DNA from: Glycomyces luteolus
GTDB lineage: Bacteria; Actinomycetota; Actinomycetes; Mycobacteriales; Micromonosporaceae
Direction: 5' to 3'
NCBI RefSeq assembly: GCF_027622875.1
Contig: NZ_JAPZVP010000017.1
Span: 60,580 to 124,579, forward strand
Length of the DNA stretch: 64,000 bases
A program made the position numbers and the translations under genes. Below are positions 1 to 8,899 of the stretch, piece by piece. The first letter of the stretch is position 1; every line of letters starts with the position of its first letter. Below the pieces are notes generated by a model. It saw only the letters and a program-made list of their open reading frames with translations, did not search any database and was not told the DNA's origin.

Positions 1-1
1 G

Positions 2-526
2 GGCGACCGCCCGCTCCACCCGCACGACGACGCCGCGCTGCGCCACTCCCTGGTCTGGAGCCAGCATCCGCGCGCGATCGTCTTCACCTGCATCGACTCC
101 CGCGTACCGCCCGAGTACCTGTTCGATGCCGGCAACGGCGACCTCATGGACGTCCGCACCGCGGCCCACACCCTCGACCCGATGGTCGCCGAATCAGTCG
201 CGTACGGACCCGTCGAGCTGCGCACCCCGCTGGTCGTGGTGCTCGGCCACCAGCACTGCGGCGCGGTCACCTTGGCCTGGAACACCCTTGACTGCGGCGG
301 CGACGCCGCGGGCTTCGACCGGCTCGTCGAACATCTCGCCCCCGCGTACGAGGCCAGCCTGGACGCCGTCGGCGACCCGGTGGACGCGATGATCCGCGCC
401 CACACCCGCCTCACCGTCGGCAATCTCCGCGCCCTGCCGGCACTGGCGGCTCTCGCCGAGGCCCGCGAGCTGGCGATCGTCGGCGCCTACTACTCCCTCG
501 AGACCGGCGTCGTCGAGCGAATCTGA
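2..526 (+). CDS. Beta-class carbonic anhydrase, 5' truncated by window edge
   Basis: Zinc enzyme interconverting CO2 and bicarbonate in the cytoplasm. The reading frame is open from base 2, so the start lies outside the window. Visible beta-class signatures are the Cys-Ile-Asp-Ser-Arg motif near base 92 (zinc Cys plus the Asp-Arg dyad), then GHQHCGAV near base 245, giving the His and Cys zinc ligands. The C-terminal half is complete and ends in the usual short tail (GAYYSLETG). About 174 codons are present of the roughly 200 expected. The isolated fragment gives no hint whether it was linked to a sulfate-transport gene, as some relatives are. Confidence 0.9.
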   Translation, partial: GDRPLHPHDDAALRHSLVWSQHPRAIVFTCIDSRVPPEYLFDAGNGDLMDVRTAAHTLDPMVAESVAYGPVELRTPLVVVLGHQHCGAVTLAWNTLDCGGDAAGFDRLVEHLAPAYEASLDAVGDPVDAMIRAHTRLTVGNLRALPALAALAEARELAIVGAYYSLETGVVERI

Positions 527-734
527 ACGCCGCCAACACGAATCGCCTGATCGATCACCGAGCGCCCCAGCCTCCGGCCGGAACGCAGTCCCTCCTCAAC
601 CGGGGCGGTGCAGCGCTGAGCCGTTGACTGGATATCGACAAGTATCTATAGTCTCAGGTATCTTGTTTTCGACGCCTCCCTCGAATGTTTCGAATCCTTC
701 GCTTCGCCGTCATCGCCTCCCATGAGGAGTGAGC

Positions 735-827
735 ATGGCGCTCTCCACCGATCGCAGGAACTTCCTGACCCTGACCGCGGCCACCGCCGTCGCGGCCGGG
801 ACCGGCTACCGGCTGGTCCCTCAGTAG
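735..827 (+). pseudogene. Orphan Tat signal-peptide stub (30 codons)
   Basis: An ATG with a good ribosome site (GAGGAG, 7 nt upstream) opens a 30-residue peptide. It begins MALSTDRRNFLTLTAATAVA, a twin-arginine signal (DRRNFL followed by an Ala-rich hydrophobic stretch), and stops at TAG right after the hydrophobic segment. Nothing resembling a mature protein follows. I read it as the 5' remnant of a deleted Tat-exported protein, probably another glycosidase given the neighbours. A functional leader peptide is less likely because the peptide is so signal-like. Confidence 0.6.
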
Positions 828-881
828 AGCGCCCGCGTCCCGAACGCCCGCAGCGCGACCGGCGACTCCTGTCCACACGCC

Positions 882-924
882 GCCGCCGCGAGAAGCCCCA
901 TGCCGGAGGGCTTCTCGCGGCGGC
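882..924 (+). terminator. Strong hairpin, probable terminator
   Basis: Perfect 17-bp inverted repeat, GCCGCCGCGAGAAGCCC at 882-898 against its complement at 908-924, with a 9-nt loop and TTAAAT after it. It lies behind the Tat stub and 55 bp before the GH127 start, so it would insulate the GH127 gene from upstream transcription. Confidence 0.75.
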
Positions 925-927
925 TTA

Positions 928-939
928 AATCGATTATCG
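928..939 (+). promoter_or_regulatory. ATCGAT-type box before GH127 gene
   Basis: The sequence AATCGATTATCG contains the interrupted palindrome CGAT-T-ATCG, about 40 bp before the GH127 start codon and directly after the hairpin. Related boxes lie in the arabinanase/PL11 divergent promoter (14483-14495 and 14764-14771). This may be an operator of a shared sugar-responsive repressor; I infer this from position and similarity only. Confidence 0.35.
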
Positions 940-978
940 TCTATGTGATCGTGCTCATTACGATTCAAGGAGTTTCGA

Positions 979-3291
979 ATGCACTCGTCCCCGATGAGCC
1001 GCCGCAGGCTCTTCCAGACCGCCGGCGTCACCGCGATCGCCGCTGCCGCAACCGGACTCGTCGCGAACCCGGTCCACGCGACGATCGCCCCAGCCCGTGA
1101 GGACATCGGCGCGCTCGCCGAGCCCTTCCCCCTCGGTCAAGTCCGGCTCAACGCGGGCCGCTGGCTCGACAACCAGAACCGCACCCTCTCGTTCCTGCGG
1201 TTCGTCGACGTCAACCGGCTCCTCTACAACTTCCGCGCCAACCACCGCCTCTCGACCGGCGGCGCCGCGGCCCTCGGCGGCTGGGAGGCCCCGAACTTCC
1301 CGTTCCGCACCCACTCGCAGGGCCACTTCCTGACCGCCTGGGCCCAAGCCTGGGTCGCCCTGGGCGACACGACCTGCCGCGACAAGGCGAACACCATGGT
1401 CGCCGAACTCGCCAAATGCCAGGCCAACAACGGCGCCGCCGGGTTCGCCGCCGGATACCTCTGCGGCTTCCCCGAATCCGACTTCACCGCCCTGGAGAAC
1501 GGCACGCTCACCAACGGGAACGTCCCGTACTACGTCATCCACAAGACCCTCGCCGGGCTCCTGGACGTCTGGCGCTACATGGAGAGCACCCAGGCCCGCG
1601 ACGTGCTCCTCGCCCTCGCCGGCTGGGTCGACACCCGCACCGCCCGCCTCTCCTCCTCCCAGATGCAGACCGTGCTCGGCCGCGAGTTCGGCGGGATGAA
1701 CGCTGTCCTCACCGACCTCTACCAGCAGACCGGCGATGCGCGCTGGCTCACCGCCGCCAAGCGGTTCGACCACGCCGCCGTCTTCGACCCGCTCGCCGCG
1801 GGCCAGGACCGGCTCAACGGCTTGCACGCGAACACCCAGGTGCCCAAGGCGATCGGCGCCGCCCGCGAGTACAAGGCCACCGGCACCACCCGCTACCGGG
1901 ACATCGCCGACAACTTCTGGACCATCGTCACCGACGCGCACACCTACGCCATCGGCGGGAACAGCGAGGCCGAGCACTTCCGACCGCCGAACGCCGTCGC
2001 CGGATACCTCGACACCGACACGTGCGAGGGCTGCAACACCTACAACATGCTCAAGCTGACCCGCGAGCTATGGCTCCTCGACCCCGACGACGCGTCCTAT
2101 TTCGACTACTACGAGCGGGCGATGCTGGGCCACATGATCGGCTGGCAGAACCCGGCCGACGCCCACGGGCACATCACCTACTTCACCCCGCTCAAACCGG
2201 GCGGCCGCCGGGGCGTGGGCCCGGCCTGGGGCGGCGGCACCTGGTCCACCGACTACGACTCGTTCTGGTGCTGCCAGGGCACCGGCATCGAGACGTTCAC
2301 GAAGCTCATGGACTCCGTCTACTTCCACGACGACGCCGGACTCTATGTCAACCTCTACACGCCCTCGACCCTCACCTGGTCCCAGCGCGGCGTCACCGTC
2401 ACCCAGGCCACGACCTACCCGGTCGGCGACAGCTCGACCCTCACCGTGACCGGCACGAGTGGACAGTGGACGATGCGGCTGCGCATCCCCGCCTGGACCC
2501 AGAACGCCACGGTCAGCGTCAACGGCACCGTCCAGAACATCGACACCAGCCCCGGGCAGTACGCCGAGCTCAACCGCAGCTGGGCCTCGGGCGACACAGT
2601 CACGGTCAAGCTCCCGATGCGCGTCGTCATCGAAGCGGCCAACGACAACCCGAACGTCGCCGCCGCAATCTACGGGCCGGTCGTGCTCTCGGGGAACTAC
2701 GGCAGCACCGCCCTCAGCGCCCTGCCCGCGCTCACCGTGGGCTCGATCCAGCGGACCAGCACCTCGTCGCTGGCCTTCACCGCGACCGCCAACGGCGCCA
2801 ACGTGAACCTGGGTCCGTTCTACGACGCCCACGGACACAACTACACCGTCTACTGGAACACCGGTGGCGGGACTGCGGGCCAGGTCGTCAAGCTCCAGAA
2901 CGTGGGCACCGGGATGGTCCTCGGCGTCCAGAACATGTCCAAAGCCGACGGCGGACTGGCCGTCCAGTGGCACGACACGAGCACCGCCGACCACTACTGG
3001 GAGATCGTGGCCTCCGGCTCGATCGTGAAGCTGCGCAACCGCAACAGCGGCAAGGTCCTCGGCGTCGAGAACATGTCCACGGCCGACAACGCCCGGGTCC
3101 TCCAGTGGGGCGACAACGGCACCGCCGACCACAACTGGACGCTCGTCAACCTCGGCGACGGGACCTACAAGATCAGGAACGCCAACAGCGGCAAGCTGCT
3201 CGGCATCCTCAACGGCTCGACCTCGGCTGGCGCCCAGGCCGTGCAGACCCCGGACGACGGCACCGCCGACAACCGGTGGAGGCTCGTGTGA
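979..3291 (+). CDS. Tat-exported GH127 beta-L-arabinofuranosidase with C-terminal RICIN domain
   Basis: Predicted to release beta-L-arabinofuranose from plant arabinan or glycoprotein side chains outside the cell. The 770-aa product starts with a Tat signal (SRRRLFQTAG, residues 7-16, Ala-rich core). The GH127/DUF1680 catalytic region spans about 45-630. The zinc-thiolate site is recognisable as DTCEGC (347-352) and FWCCQGTGIE (429-438), which carry the cysteine nucleophile and metal ligands known for this family. Residues 640-770 are a RICIN beta-trefoil with repeated VLGVQN/VLGVEN and QW-type motifs. AAGGAG lies 7 nt before the ATG. The gene stands alone downstream of a terminator. Assignment to GH127 rather than GH146 is by overall resemblance. 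Confidence 0.88.
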   Translation: MHSSPMSRRRLFQTAGVTAIAAAATGLVANPVHATIAPAREDIGALAEPFPLGQVRLNAGRWLDNQNRTLSFLRFVDVNRLLYNFRANHRLSTGGAAALGGWEAPNFPFRTHSQGHFLTAWAQAWVALGDTTCRDKANTMVAELAKCQANNGAAGFAAGYLCGFPESDFTALENGTLTNGNVPYYVIHKTLAGLLDVWRYMESTQARDVLLALAGWVDTRTARLSSSQMQTVLGREFGGMNAVLTDLYQQTGDARWLTAAKRFDHAAVFDPLAAGQDRLNGLHANTQVPKAIGAAREYKATGTTRYRDIADNFWTIVTDAHTYAIGGNSEAEHFRPPNAVAGYLDTDTCEGCNTYNMLKLTRELWLLDPDDASYFDYYERAMLGHMIGWQNPADAHGHITYFTPLKPGGRRGVGPAWGGGTWSTDYDSFWCCQGTGIETFTKLMDSVYFHDDAGLYVNLYTPSTLTWSQRGVTVTQATTYPVGDSSTLTVTGTSGQWTMRLRIPAWTQNATVSVNGTVQNIDTSPGQYAELNRSWASGDTVTVKLPMRVVIEAANDNPNVAAAIYGPVVLSGNYGSTALSALPALTVGSIQRTSTSSLAFTATANGANVNLGPFYDAHGHNYTVYWNTGGGTAGQVVKLQNVGTGMVLGVQNMSKADGGLAVQWHDTSTADHYWEIVASGSIVKLRNRNSGKVLGVENMSTADNARVLQWGDNGTADHNWTLVNLGDGTYKIRNANSGKLLGILNGSTSAGAQAVQTPDDGTADNRWRLV

Positions 3292-3295
3292 CCGG

Positions 3296-3463
3296 AACGC
3301 CGAGCAGGTCCTCGAGGTCGCCGACCGGGTCGAGGTGATGCGCCTGGGTCGTCGCACCGCCCGCTTCAACGCGGCCGATGCGACGACCGACGATCTCATG
3401 GCGGCCATGACCGGGTCGCTCGTGACCGAGCCTGAGGGACCGGCCTTGCCTCCAAGGTATTGA
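3296..3463 (+). pseudogene. C-terminal remnant of a sugar ABC transporter ATPase (RbsA/XylG type)
   Basis: Directly after the GH127 stop codon an open frame without a start reads NAEQVLEVADRVEVMRLGRR and continues for 55 codons to a TGA. The VxxVADRVxVMRLGR pattern followed by LMAAMTG is the normal extreme C-terminus of monosaccharide-importer ATPases of the RbsA/XylG/MglA group. The Walker and signature motifs are absent. It is therefore a tail fragment left by a deletion that joined GH127 to a former transporter operon. Confidence 0.7.
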
Positions 3464-3482
3464 CATCTGTGCATGTCTTGAT

Positions 3483-3504
3483 GGATCATTTTATTAGGTG
3501 ATCC
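3483..3504 (+). promoter_or_regulatory. Inverted repeat and AT-rich promoter region before GH5 gene
   Basis: In the 117-bp gap before the GH5 gene, a TTGACA at 3460-3465 is followed by an AT-rich patch flanked by GGATCA (3483-3488) and TGATCC (3499-3504), 6-bp arms around 10 bases. It could be a promoter with an operator, but the -10 element is not convincing, so this is tentative. Confidence 0.3.
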
Positions 3505-3619
3505 AACAAACTCCTGCGGACACCGCGTCCCCATCGTCATCGCTCCACCGCGGCCGAGGCTGAGCGGGCGTCGGCCATCAATGGCGGGCAGCAGGGAAGA
3601 CCGGAAAGGAGAGCTCCTC

Positions 3620-5218
3620 GTGGGTTCGAAAAAGAGCAGGTTCAGGGCCGCGTTCGTCGCGGTGGCGTTGGCGGTCGGGGTATCCGTTACCGGCTGGGTG
3701 ACCCCGGCATCAGCCGACACCATGACACAGCGCAACGCCTCCCAGATCATCGCCGACATGGGCGCCGGCTGGAACCTCGGCAACAGCTTGGAAGCCAACG
3801 CCAACGGGGTCCCGAGCGAGACCGCGTGGAACAACCCGACCGTGACCCAGGCGCTGATCGACAGCGTGCAAGCGGCAGGGTTCGACACCATCCGGATTCC
3901 GGTGTCCTACCTCAACCACATCGGCACCGGCCCGAACTACACGATCAACGCCTCCTGGCTGAACCGTGTCCAGCAAGTCGTGGACTACGCCTACGACCGG
4001 GGCATGCATGTGGTCATCAACATGCACGGCGACGGCTACAAGGGCGTCCCCGGCTCCTGGCTGATCTGCGACGCCACCGACCAGACGACGATCAAGGCCA
4101 AATACCAGAAGGCCTGGCAGCAGATCGCCACCCGCTTCAGGGACTACGACCAGCGCCTGATCCTGGAGTCGATGAACGAGGAGTTCGACGGGCAGTTCGG
4201 CAACCCGACGCAGCCGTGCTACTCGAACATCAACAGTTACAACCAGATCTTCGTCGACACCGTGCGACAGACCGGTGGCAACAACACCTCGCGGTGGCTG
4301 CTCGTCCCCGGCTGGAACACGAACATCGACTACACCACCGGCAACTACGGCTTCGTGATCCCCACCGACAACTACCGCTCCCCCTCCATCCCCAGCGGCG
4401 AGCGGCGGATCATGATCTCCGTCCACTACTACTCGCCCTGGGACTTCGCCGGCGAGGAGAACGGCACGATCACCCAATGGGGCCCGGGCGCGACCAACCC
4501 GTCCAAGACCTCCACCTGGGGGCAGGAGGACTACATGGACGCCCAGTTGAAGCTGACCTACGACGCCTTCGTCGCCAAGGGGTACCCGGTCGTCGTCGGC
4601 GAGTACGGCGCCATCGACAAGTCCTCGCACGACTCTGCGAACAACCAGTACCGCCAGGACTTCGCACGCACCTTGGTGGCCACCGCCAAGAAGTACGGCG
4701 CCGCCACCATCTACTGGGACAACGGCTTCAACGGGCAGTACGGGTTCGGGCTGTTCAACCGTTCCACCAACGCGGTCACCCAGCCGGGGCTTGTCAACGC
4801 CATCATGAGCGGCCTCGGTTCGGCCCAGCCGTCCGACTCCGTAGCGATCGTCGGCGCGGCGTCGAACCGCTGCCTGGACATCCCGAACTCGTCGACTGCG
4901 AACGGCACCCAGGCGCAGCTGTGGGACTGCAATCAGCGATCCAACCAGCTGTTCACCCGCACCACCGCGGGTGAACTGAAAGTGGGCGGCAAGTGCCTCG
5001 ACGCTTCTGGCTGGGGCACGACCAACGGCACCAAAGCGGTGATCTGGGACTGCACGGGCGGCGCGAACCAGCGCTGGAACGTCAACTCCAGCGGCACCAT
5101 CACCAACGTCCACAACGGACTCTGCTTGGACGCCAACGCCGGTGGCACCGCCAACGGCACCCAGATCATCCTCTGGACCTGCAACGGCGGCAGCAACCAG
5201 CGCTGGACCCTCCGATAG
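3620..5218 (+). CDS. Secreted GH5 endoglucanase with C-terminal RICIN domain
   Basis: Predicted extracellular cellulase of GH5. I choose the GTG at 3620 because AAAGGAG lies 8 nt before it; an upstream in-frame ATG at 3581 has no such site. The product is 532 aa with a Sec signal ending at ASA. GH5 markers are WNLGNSLEA near the N-terminus, the acid/base Glu in ESMNEEFD (residue 187 from the GTG) and the nucleophile Glu in VVGEYGAI (residue 328). After about residue 400 comes a beta-trefoil RICIN domain with CLD and QRW repeats. This QxW-type domain differs from those of the GH43 proteins. A hairpin at 5253-5280 closes the transcript. Confidence 0.9.
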   Translation: MGSKKSRFRAAFVAVALAVGVSVTGWVTPASADTMTQRNASQIIADMGAGWNLGNSLEANANGVPSETAWNNPTVTQALIDSVQAAGFDTIRIPVSYLNHIGTGPNYTINASWLNRVQQVVDYAYDRGMHVVINMHGDGYKGVPGSWLICDATDQTTIKAKYQKAWQQIATRFRDYDQRLILESMNEEFDGQFGNPTQPCYSNINSYNQIFVDTVRQTGGNNTSRWLLVPGWNTNIDYTTGNYGFVIPTDNYRSPSIPSGERRIMISVHYYSPWDFAGEENGTITQWGPGATNPSKTSTWGQEDYMDAQLKLTYDAFVAKGYPVVVGEYGAIDKSSHDSANNQYRQDFARTLVATAKKYGAATIYWDNGFNGQYGFGLFNRSTNAVTQPGLVNAIMSGLGSAQPSDSVAIVGAASNRCLDIPNSSTANGTQAQLWDCNQRSNQLFTRTTAGELKVGGKCLDASGWGTTNGTKAVIWDCTGGANQRWNVNSSGTITNVHNGLCLDANAGGTANGTQIILWTCNGGSNQRWTLR

Positions 5219-5252
5219 GGGACCGACCACACAGGCACGGCCTCGGACTTAG

Positions 5253-5280
5253 GGGCGGCACCGCATCCGCGGTGCCGCCC
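5253..5280 (+). terminator. Terminator hairpin behind GH5 gene
   Basis: Perfect 12-bp stem GGGCGGCACCGC / GCGGTGCCGCCC with a 4-nt loop, 34 bp behind the GH5 stop. No T-run follows, as is usual in high-GC actinobacteria. Confidence 0.7.
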
Positions 5281-5412
5281 GCCGCAGGGCGATCCGACGA
5301 CGCGGCCGGTCGCGATCGCGACGACCGGGACGCCTAGCGGCGCCCGCCGGGTAGCACCGGATCTCACCATCGAGCATCATGCTCCGGCCACCCGCTGAAC
5401 CGGCACATCCCT

Positions 5413-5949
5413 CTACTGGAGCCAACCGGCGACCGCGATGACCTCTTTGGCGATTTCGGTGACCGGGCGGTCGTCGGTGCCCACCCTGACCGTGCCCGCG
5501 GGCGCGCGAGCCTCGAGCATCGGCGCTTTCTGAGCCGTGGTCCGCAGCTCCGCTTCGAGCCGCGAGCCCTGCTCGCGGCGGGTCAATCGGTCAACGGCAG
5601 TCGCGTCGGAGGCGGTGAGCAGGATCCGGATCAGACGCACCTCACCCGTCAACGCGCGCTGGATCATCGCCCCGTATTCAGGCAGCACGCTCACGGTTCT
5701 CGTGTAGACCAAGCGGCGACAGCCGAGCCGGGCGTACTCGGCCCACATGGCCGCCAGATTTCGCTCAGTGACCTGCACTCGGTCCGGGTCGCCCGCCGGC
5801 GCTGGATGCAACTGGCCGATCATGTCGCCCTCGATGTACGCATGAGCGACCCCAGCCGCCGCCAACTGCGCCGAGACTTCCCAGCCGACGGTCGTCTTCC
5901 CGACCCCGGCCCGACCGCCGATGAGCAGTGCTTCAACATGATCCATCAC
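5413..5949 (-). CDS. P-loop nucleoside/nucleotide kinase-like protein
   Basis: A small cytosolic P-loop protein of 178 aa with the Walker A motif GGRAGVGKTT at residues 11-20. It has the compact alpha/beta layout of the AAA_33/predicted-kinase group, with an Asp-containing strand (YIEGDMIG) and a lid-like region rich in Arg and Glu (RLTRREQGSRLEAELR). The substrate cannot be told. It is a single gene between two convergent or unrelated units. The first codon pair MMD leaves a 3-base ambiguity in the start. Confidence 0.7.
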   Translation of the reverse strand: MMDHVEALLIGGRAGVGKTTVGWEVSAQLAAAGVAHAYIEGDMIGQLHPAPAGDPDRVQVTERNLAAMWAEYARLGCRRLVYTRTVSVLPEYGAMIQRALTGEVRLIRILLTASDATAVDRLTRREQGSRLEAELRTTAQKAPMLEARAPAGTVRVGTDDRPVTEIAKEVIAVAGWLQ

Positions 5950-6229
5950 GACAGCATGTCAGGCCGAGATGCGAGGCACTGCCGCACCGGTCGGGCGGCG
6001 TCGGGATCCGTTGAGGGCGAAGGCAGTCGTCGCATCACCGTTGCCGGCGTTTCGCCTTCTCCGCCATCGTCACGCCACCGGGCAGTGCGGGGCGGGTACT
6101 GTGCGGTCGGGCGGTCCGGGGCCGCCCTGACACGACCTGCGGCACTCGCGCCGCGGGTCCGGAGGGATCCCGCATGATCCGCGACGACGGTGCCCTGATC
6201 GGGTGCGCCGAGGAAAGGGGTGGTGTCAG

Positions 6230-6895
6230 TTGACAGGCGGACTGCTGTGGGGCTTGACGGGCCTGGCGCTGCTCGACTCGGTCAACGCCGCCACGATCTG
6301 GCTCGTCATCGTGATCCTGCTGGGCGCGAAGCGCCCCGCACCCACCGGCTGGGCGTTCATGCTCGGAGTGTCGGTTTCGTTCCTGGCCTTCACCCTGATG
6401 TTCTACTTCGGACTGACCTTTGCGGACTCGGTGCTGGAGGGGTTCACGCTGTGGCTGCGCCGCCTGCTGTTCGCCGGCCTGGCGGTTGCACTGGTGGTGT
6501 TGGGCGCGCGCAGGCTCAAGCCTCGCGAGCGCAAGGGTTACACCCTGCCGCCGTGGGTGAACGCCTGGAGCGCATTGCCGTTCGGAGTGCTCGCCACGGT
6601 CGGGGACCTCCCCAACGCGTTCCCGATGGTCCTGGCCGTCGAACGCCTCATCGACGCCGATATAGCGGCCCCGGCCGCAGTTGCCGTCCTCGTCGGCTAC
6701 ACCCTCGTCTACGCCCTGCCCTCAGTGCTGATCCTCGCGGCCGGCCTGGCGTTCAACGAGGAGCTGCGCGAGCAGCTCCAGTCGATGCTCAGCGGCCGCA
6801 CCTCCGGGACCGCCGAGCCGAGCCCGAAGACGGCCGCGGCCTGCTTCGCGGGCGCCGCCGCGAGCCTCGCCGTCCTGTTCCTCTGGGTCGGCTGA
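6230..6895 (+). CDS. GAP/Sap-type integral membrane protein (LysE-like fold)
   Basis: Polytopic membrane protein with about six hydrophobic segments, resembling the actinobacterial GAP family (sulfolipid-1-addressing-protein-like), which is related to LysE/DsbD-type transporters. A TTG at 6230 is preceded at 10 nt by AGGAAAGGGG. The in-frame GTG at 6203 lacks a ribosome site and would add nine polar residues, so I prefer the TTG. The motif GDLPNAFP in mid-protein is typical of the family. Relatives help export of surface glycolipids or peptidolipids, but the cargo here is unknown. Confidence 0.65.
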   Translation: MTGGLLWGLTGLALLDSVNAATIWLVIVILLGAKRPAPTGWAFMLGVSVSFLAFTLMFYFGLTFADSVLEGFTLWLRRLLFAGLAVALVVLGARRLKPRERKGYTLPPWVNAWSALPFGVLATVGDLPNAFPMVLAVERLIDADIAAPAAVAVLVGYTLVYALPSVLILAAGLAFNEELREQLQSMLSGRTSGTAEPSPKTAAACFAGAAASLAVLFLWVG

Positions 6896-6930
6896 ACACC
6901 TACCCGAAGATCGAAGCCCTGCAGTCGGTG

Positions 6931-7728
6931 TCAGGAATCGTCGTTGCGACCGAGCTCGACTCCCGTCGGGAGAGGGGCTTCCCCGTGGCGCTGCTTGTCG
7001 ACCCGTTGCAGGGACGCCGCGACGGCCACCATCGCCACTTCGGCGAGGATCGAGACCACCACGAGCCAGCCGAGTTCCTGCGTGATGGCGATGGCGATCA
7101 CGAACGCATCGATCACGATGAACGGGCCCAGCATCAGCGCCGCCCGGTTGCGACGGAAACTCGACTCCCCCGTGTCCATCATGTTCTCGGCGATCGCCTG
7201 CTTCGGGCGCAGGATGACCTGGAGCGGCCACAGCACCAGGACGAAGAACACGATGGCGAGCAGCAGTCCTGCGGCGTAACCGAGCAGGCCGAACATCACC
7301 GACGGCATCGGCGGGCCGTCGACGGCGAACCAGTAGTGCCACTTGTCCGCGGCCTGCGCCGCGGCCATGGCACCGGAAGCCCGCATGACGATTTCGGTGA
7401 CGGCCATGACGATGACGGCGCCGAGCGCGCCGAACAACGGGAAGACGAACCAGCGTGACGTGACCGTCGCCATCGACAGATCGTGGTCTCGGCGCCATGC
7501 GAGCTCGAGGGTCGGGAAGGCGCCGGCCAGCGCGGGTCCGATGAACATGAGCCAGCTGGCGGGGTTCTCGCCCTCGGTGTCGCCGACCGCGATGACCATG
7601 CCCCATGCGCTCGCGAGCACACCGATAACGGCTACGGCCCTTGCCGGGATGCTGTAATTCGCAGCGAGCCAGGCGCGAGCGGTCGTCGGTCGGCCGACGT
7701 CGGTTTTGGGGGCTTTGGGCGTGGTCAC
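6931..7728 (-). CDS. Multi-pass membrane protein of unknown function
   Basis: 265 aa with about six predicted transmembrane helices: roughly 28-48, 60-78, 95-117, 145-175, 200-222 and 222-240. The N-terminal cytosolic tail is rich in Lys/Thr/Pro and the C-terminus ends in acidic and Asn residues. No family motif was recognised. It converges on the GAP-type gene with a 35-bp gap, so the two are not co-transcribed. Start is a GTG without a clear ribosome site. Confidence 0.6.
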   Translation of the reverse strand: MTTPKAPKTDVGRPTTARAWLAANYSIPARAVAVIGVLASAWGMVIAVGDTEGENPASWLMFIGPALAGAFPTLELAWRRDHDLSMATVTSRWFVFPLFGALGAVIVMAVTEIVMRASGAMAAAQAADKWHYWFAVDGPPMPSVMFGLLGYAAGLLLAIVFFVLVLWPLQVILRPKQAIAENMMDTGESSFRRNRAALMLGPFIVIDAFVIAIAITQELGWLVVVSILAEVAMVAVAASLQRVDKQRHGEAPLPTGVELGRNDDS

Positions 7729-7844
7729 TTCGCGATCGTATCAACGCGCCGCCATGGACCGGACAAGGAATTTCCCCCGGCGGCGAGAGGCGACTCCCGC
7801 TCAGCGGCTGGTGCCGGTCATTGCGAGGACTCCCGGGGAGTCGG

Positions 7845-8138
7845 TCAGTCCGGTGGCGCGAACGGGCCGACCATCCAGGTCCCGTCCGAGGCGCGAATGG
7901 AGTGGAGGAGTTTGCCCTCGGTGACGACCGCGGTATCGATCGTCGTGCCGACCCGGGTGGTGGCGATCTGGCTGATGCGCCCGAAGGCCCGGAGCAGATT
8001 CCAACTCGGCTGCCAGCTGCCGTTTTCATTGCGGACGGTGTGGTAGAGACTGGTGCCCCCTTCGGAGGCGCCGAAGACATGGAGCTCGCGCCCGAGCGTG
8101 GTCGCCGCGATGTGGACGGCGCCCGTGATAAGGCCCGA
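7845..8138 (-). pseudogene. C-terminal fragment of a secreted repeat (beta-propeller-like) protein
   Basis: On the minus strand a frame bounded upstream by TAA (8139-8141) and ending at TGA (7845-7847) encodes 97 residues with no usable start. It contains LYHTVRNENGSWQPSWNLL followed by a second unit ending LHSIRASDGTWMVG. The recurring pattern [L/V]-[Y/L]-H-[T/S]-[V/I]-R-x-x-[N/D]-G-[S/T]-W is typical of tandem repeats in secreted streptomycete-type proteins. Only two repeats survive, so I read this as a decayed gene end. Confidence 0.5.
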
Positions 8139-8271
8139 TTATGAAGGGATGGGGGCTGAACGGCGTCCATGAACTCTCGGGAACCGATGCCTCCTGAGGC
8201 GTCCTCGATGGAGTCTGGTGACTGAAACCCTCGTTTACAAGACGGAACACGGGAAAGCGGCAGGAATCGAA

Positions 8272-8856
8272 CTAGCGCTTCATTGATGCCGCCGACCGGG
8301 CGGCCTGCTCGATCTTCGCTCGGTAGGCTGCGCGGGCTTCCTCGTCGATCGGCTGCTCGCGTTCGGCGCGCATCCCGGTCCGGCCGTCGATGCCCTCGCG
8401 CAGGATATCGGCGTGCCCGGCATGCCGGATGGACTCGCCGAGGACATGGAGCATGATGAGGAACAGGTTCGTCTCGGCATGAGGCTCCGGCCACCACGGC
8501 ACGTGGCCGGGGGCATCGATGGGAAGCTCGTTGATCGTCGCGTCCGAGTGTTCCCAGGTGCGCCGGTAGAACCCGATGATCTGGTCGCGGGTCTCGTGCT
8601 CGGTCGCCCATTGATCGCTGCCGTCGGAGTCCTGCCACCGGGGCAGCGGTTCCGGGGAAGGGCGGTCGAAGACCTCGCCGAAGTACCTGGCCTCGACGGT
8701 GGCCACGTGTTTGACCAGGCCGAGGAGGTTGGTCCCGGTCGCTGTCAACGGTCGGCGGGCGTCGTATTCGGACAAGCCGTCGAGTTTCCAGAGCAGCGCT
8801 TGGCGGTCCTGTCGCAGTCTCCCGTGCATGTTGGCTTTCGCGAGTCCATCGATCAT
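8272..8856 (-). CDS. DinB-family (DUF664) protein
   Basis: A 194-aa four-helix-bundle protein of the DinB/DUF664 group. The start ATG at 8856 is chosen by family resemblance (MIDGLAKANMHGRL); an in-frame GTG 18 bases upstream is possible. Histidines fitting the family's metal triad are in LVKHVATVE (helix 2) and GESIRHAGHADILRE (helix 3-4). The family includes thiol-dependent S-transferases that use mycothiol or bacillithiol, so a mycothiol-linked detoxification role is possible. There are no operon partners. Confidence 0.85.
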   Translation of the reverse strand: MIDGLAKANMHGRLRQDRQALLWKLDGLSEYDARRPLTATGTNLLGLVKHVATVEARYFGEVFDRPSPEPLPRWQDSDGSDQWATEHETRDQIIGFYRRTWEHSDATINELPIDAPGHVPWWPEPHAETNLFLIMLHVLGESIRHAGHADILREGIDGRTGMRAEREQPIDEEARAAYRAKIEQAARSAASMKR

Positions 8857-8899
8857 GCGGCATGAGCCTGCCACATGGCTGCTCGTGGACTCAGATCCC

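Noticed and set aside
2068..3891. Long open frame on the minus strand across GH127 and GH5
   Set aside because: Shadow frame caused by high GC at third positions; composition is Val/Gly/Asp-rich without domains, and real genes with signal peptides and catalytic motifs lie on the plus strand.
8215..8271. tRNA-like elements on the minus strand: a CTTGTAA loop resembling a Thr(UGU) anticodon arm and a TTCGATTCC resembling a T-arm
   Set aside because: The T-arm-like part comes before the anticodon-like part, the stems do not pair well, and no acceptor or D-arm exists. No tRNA or clear attachment-site remnant can be supported.
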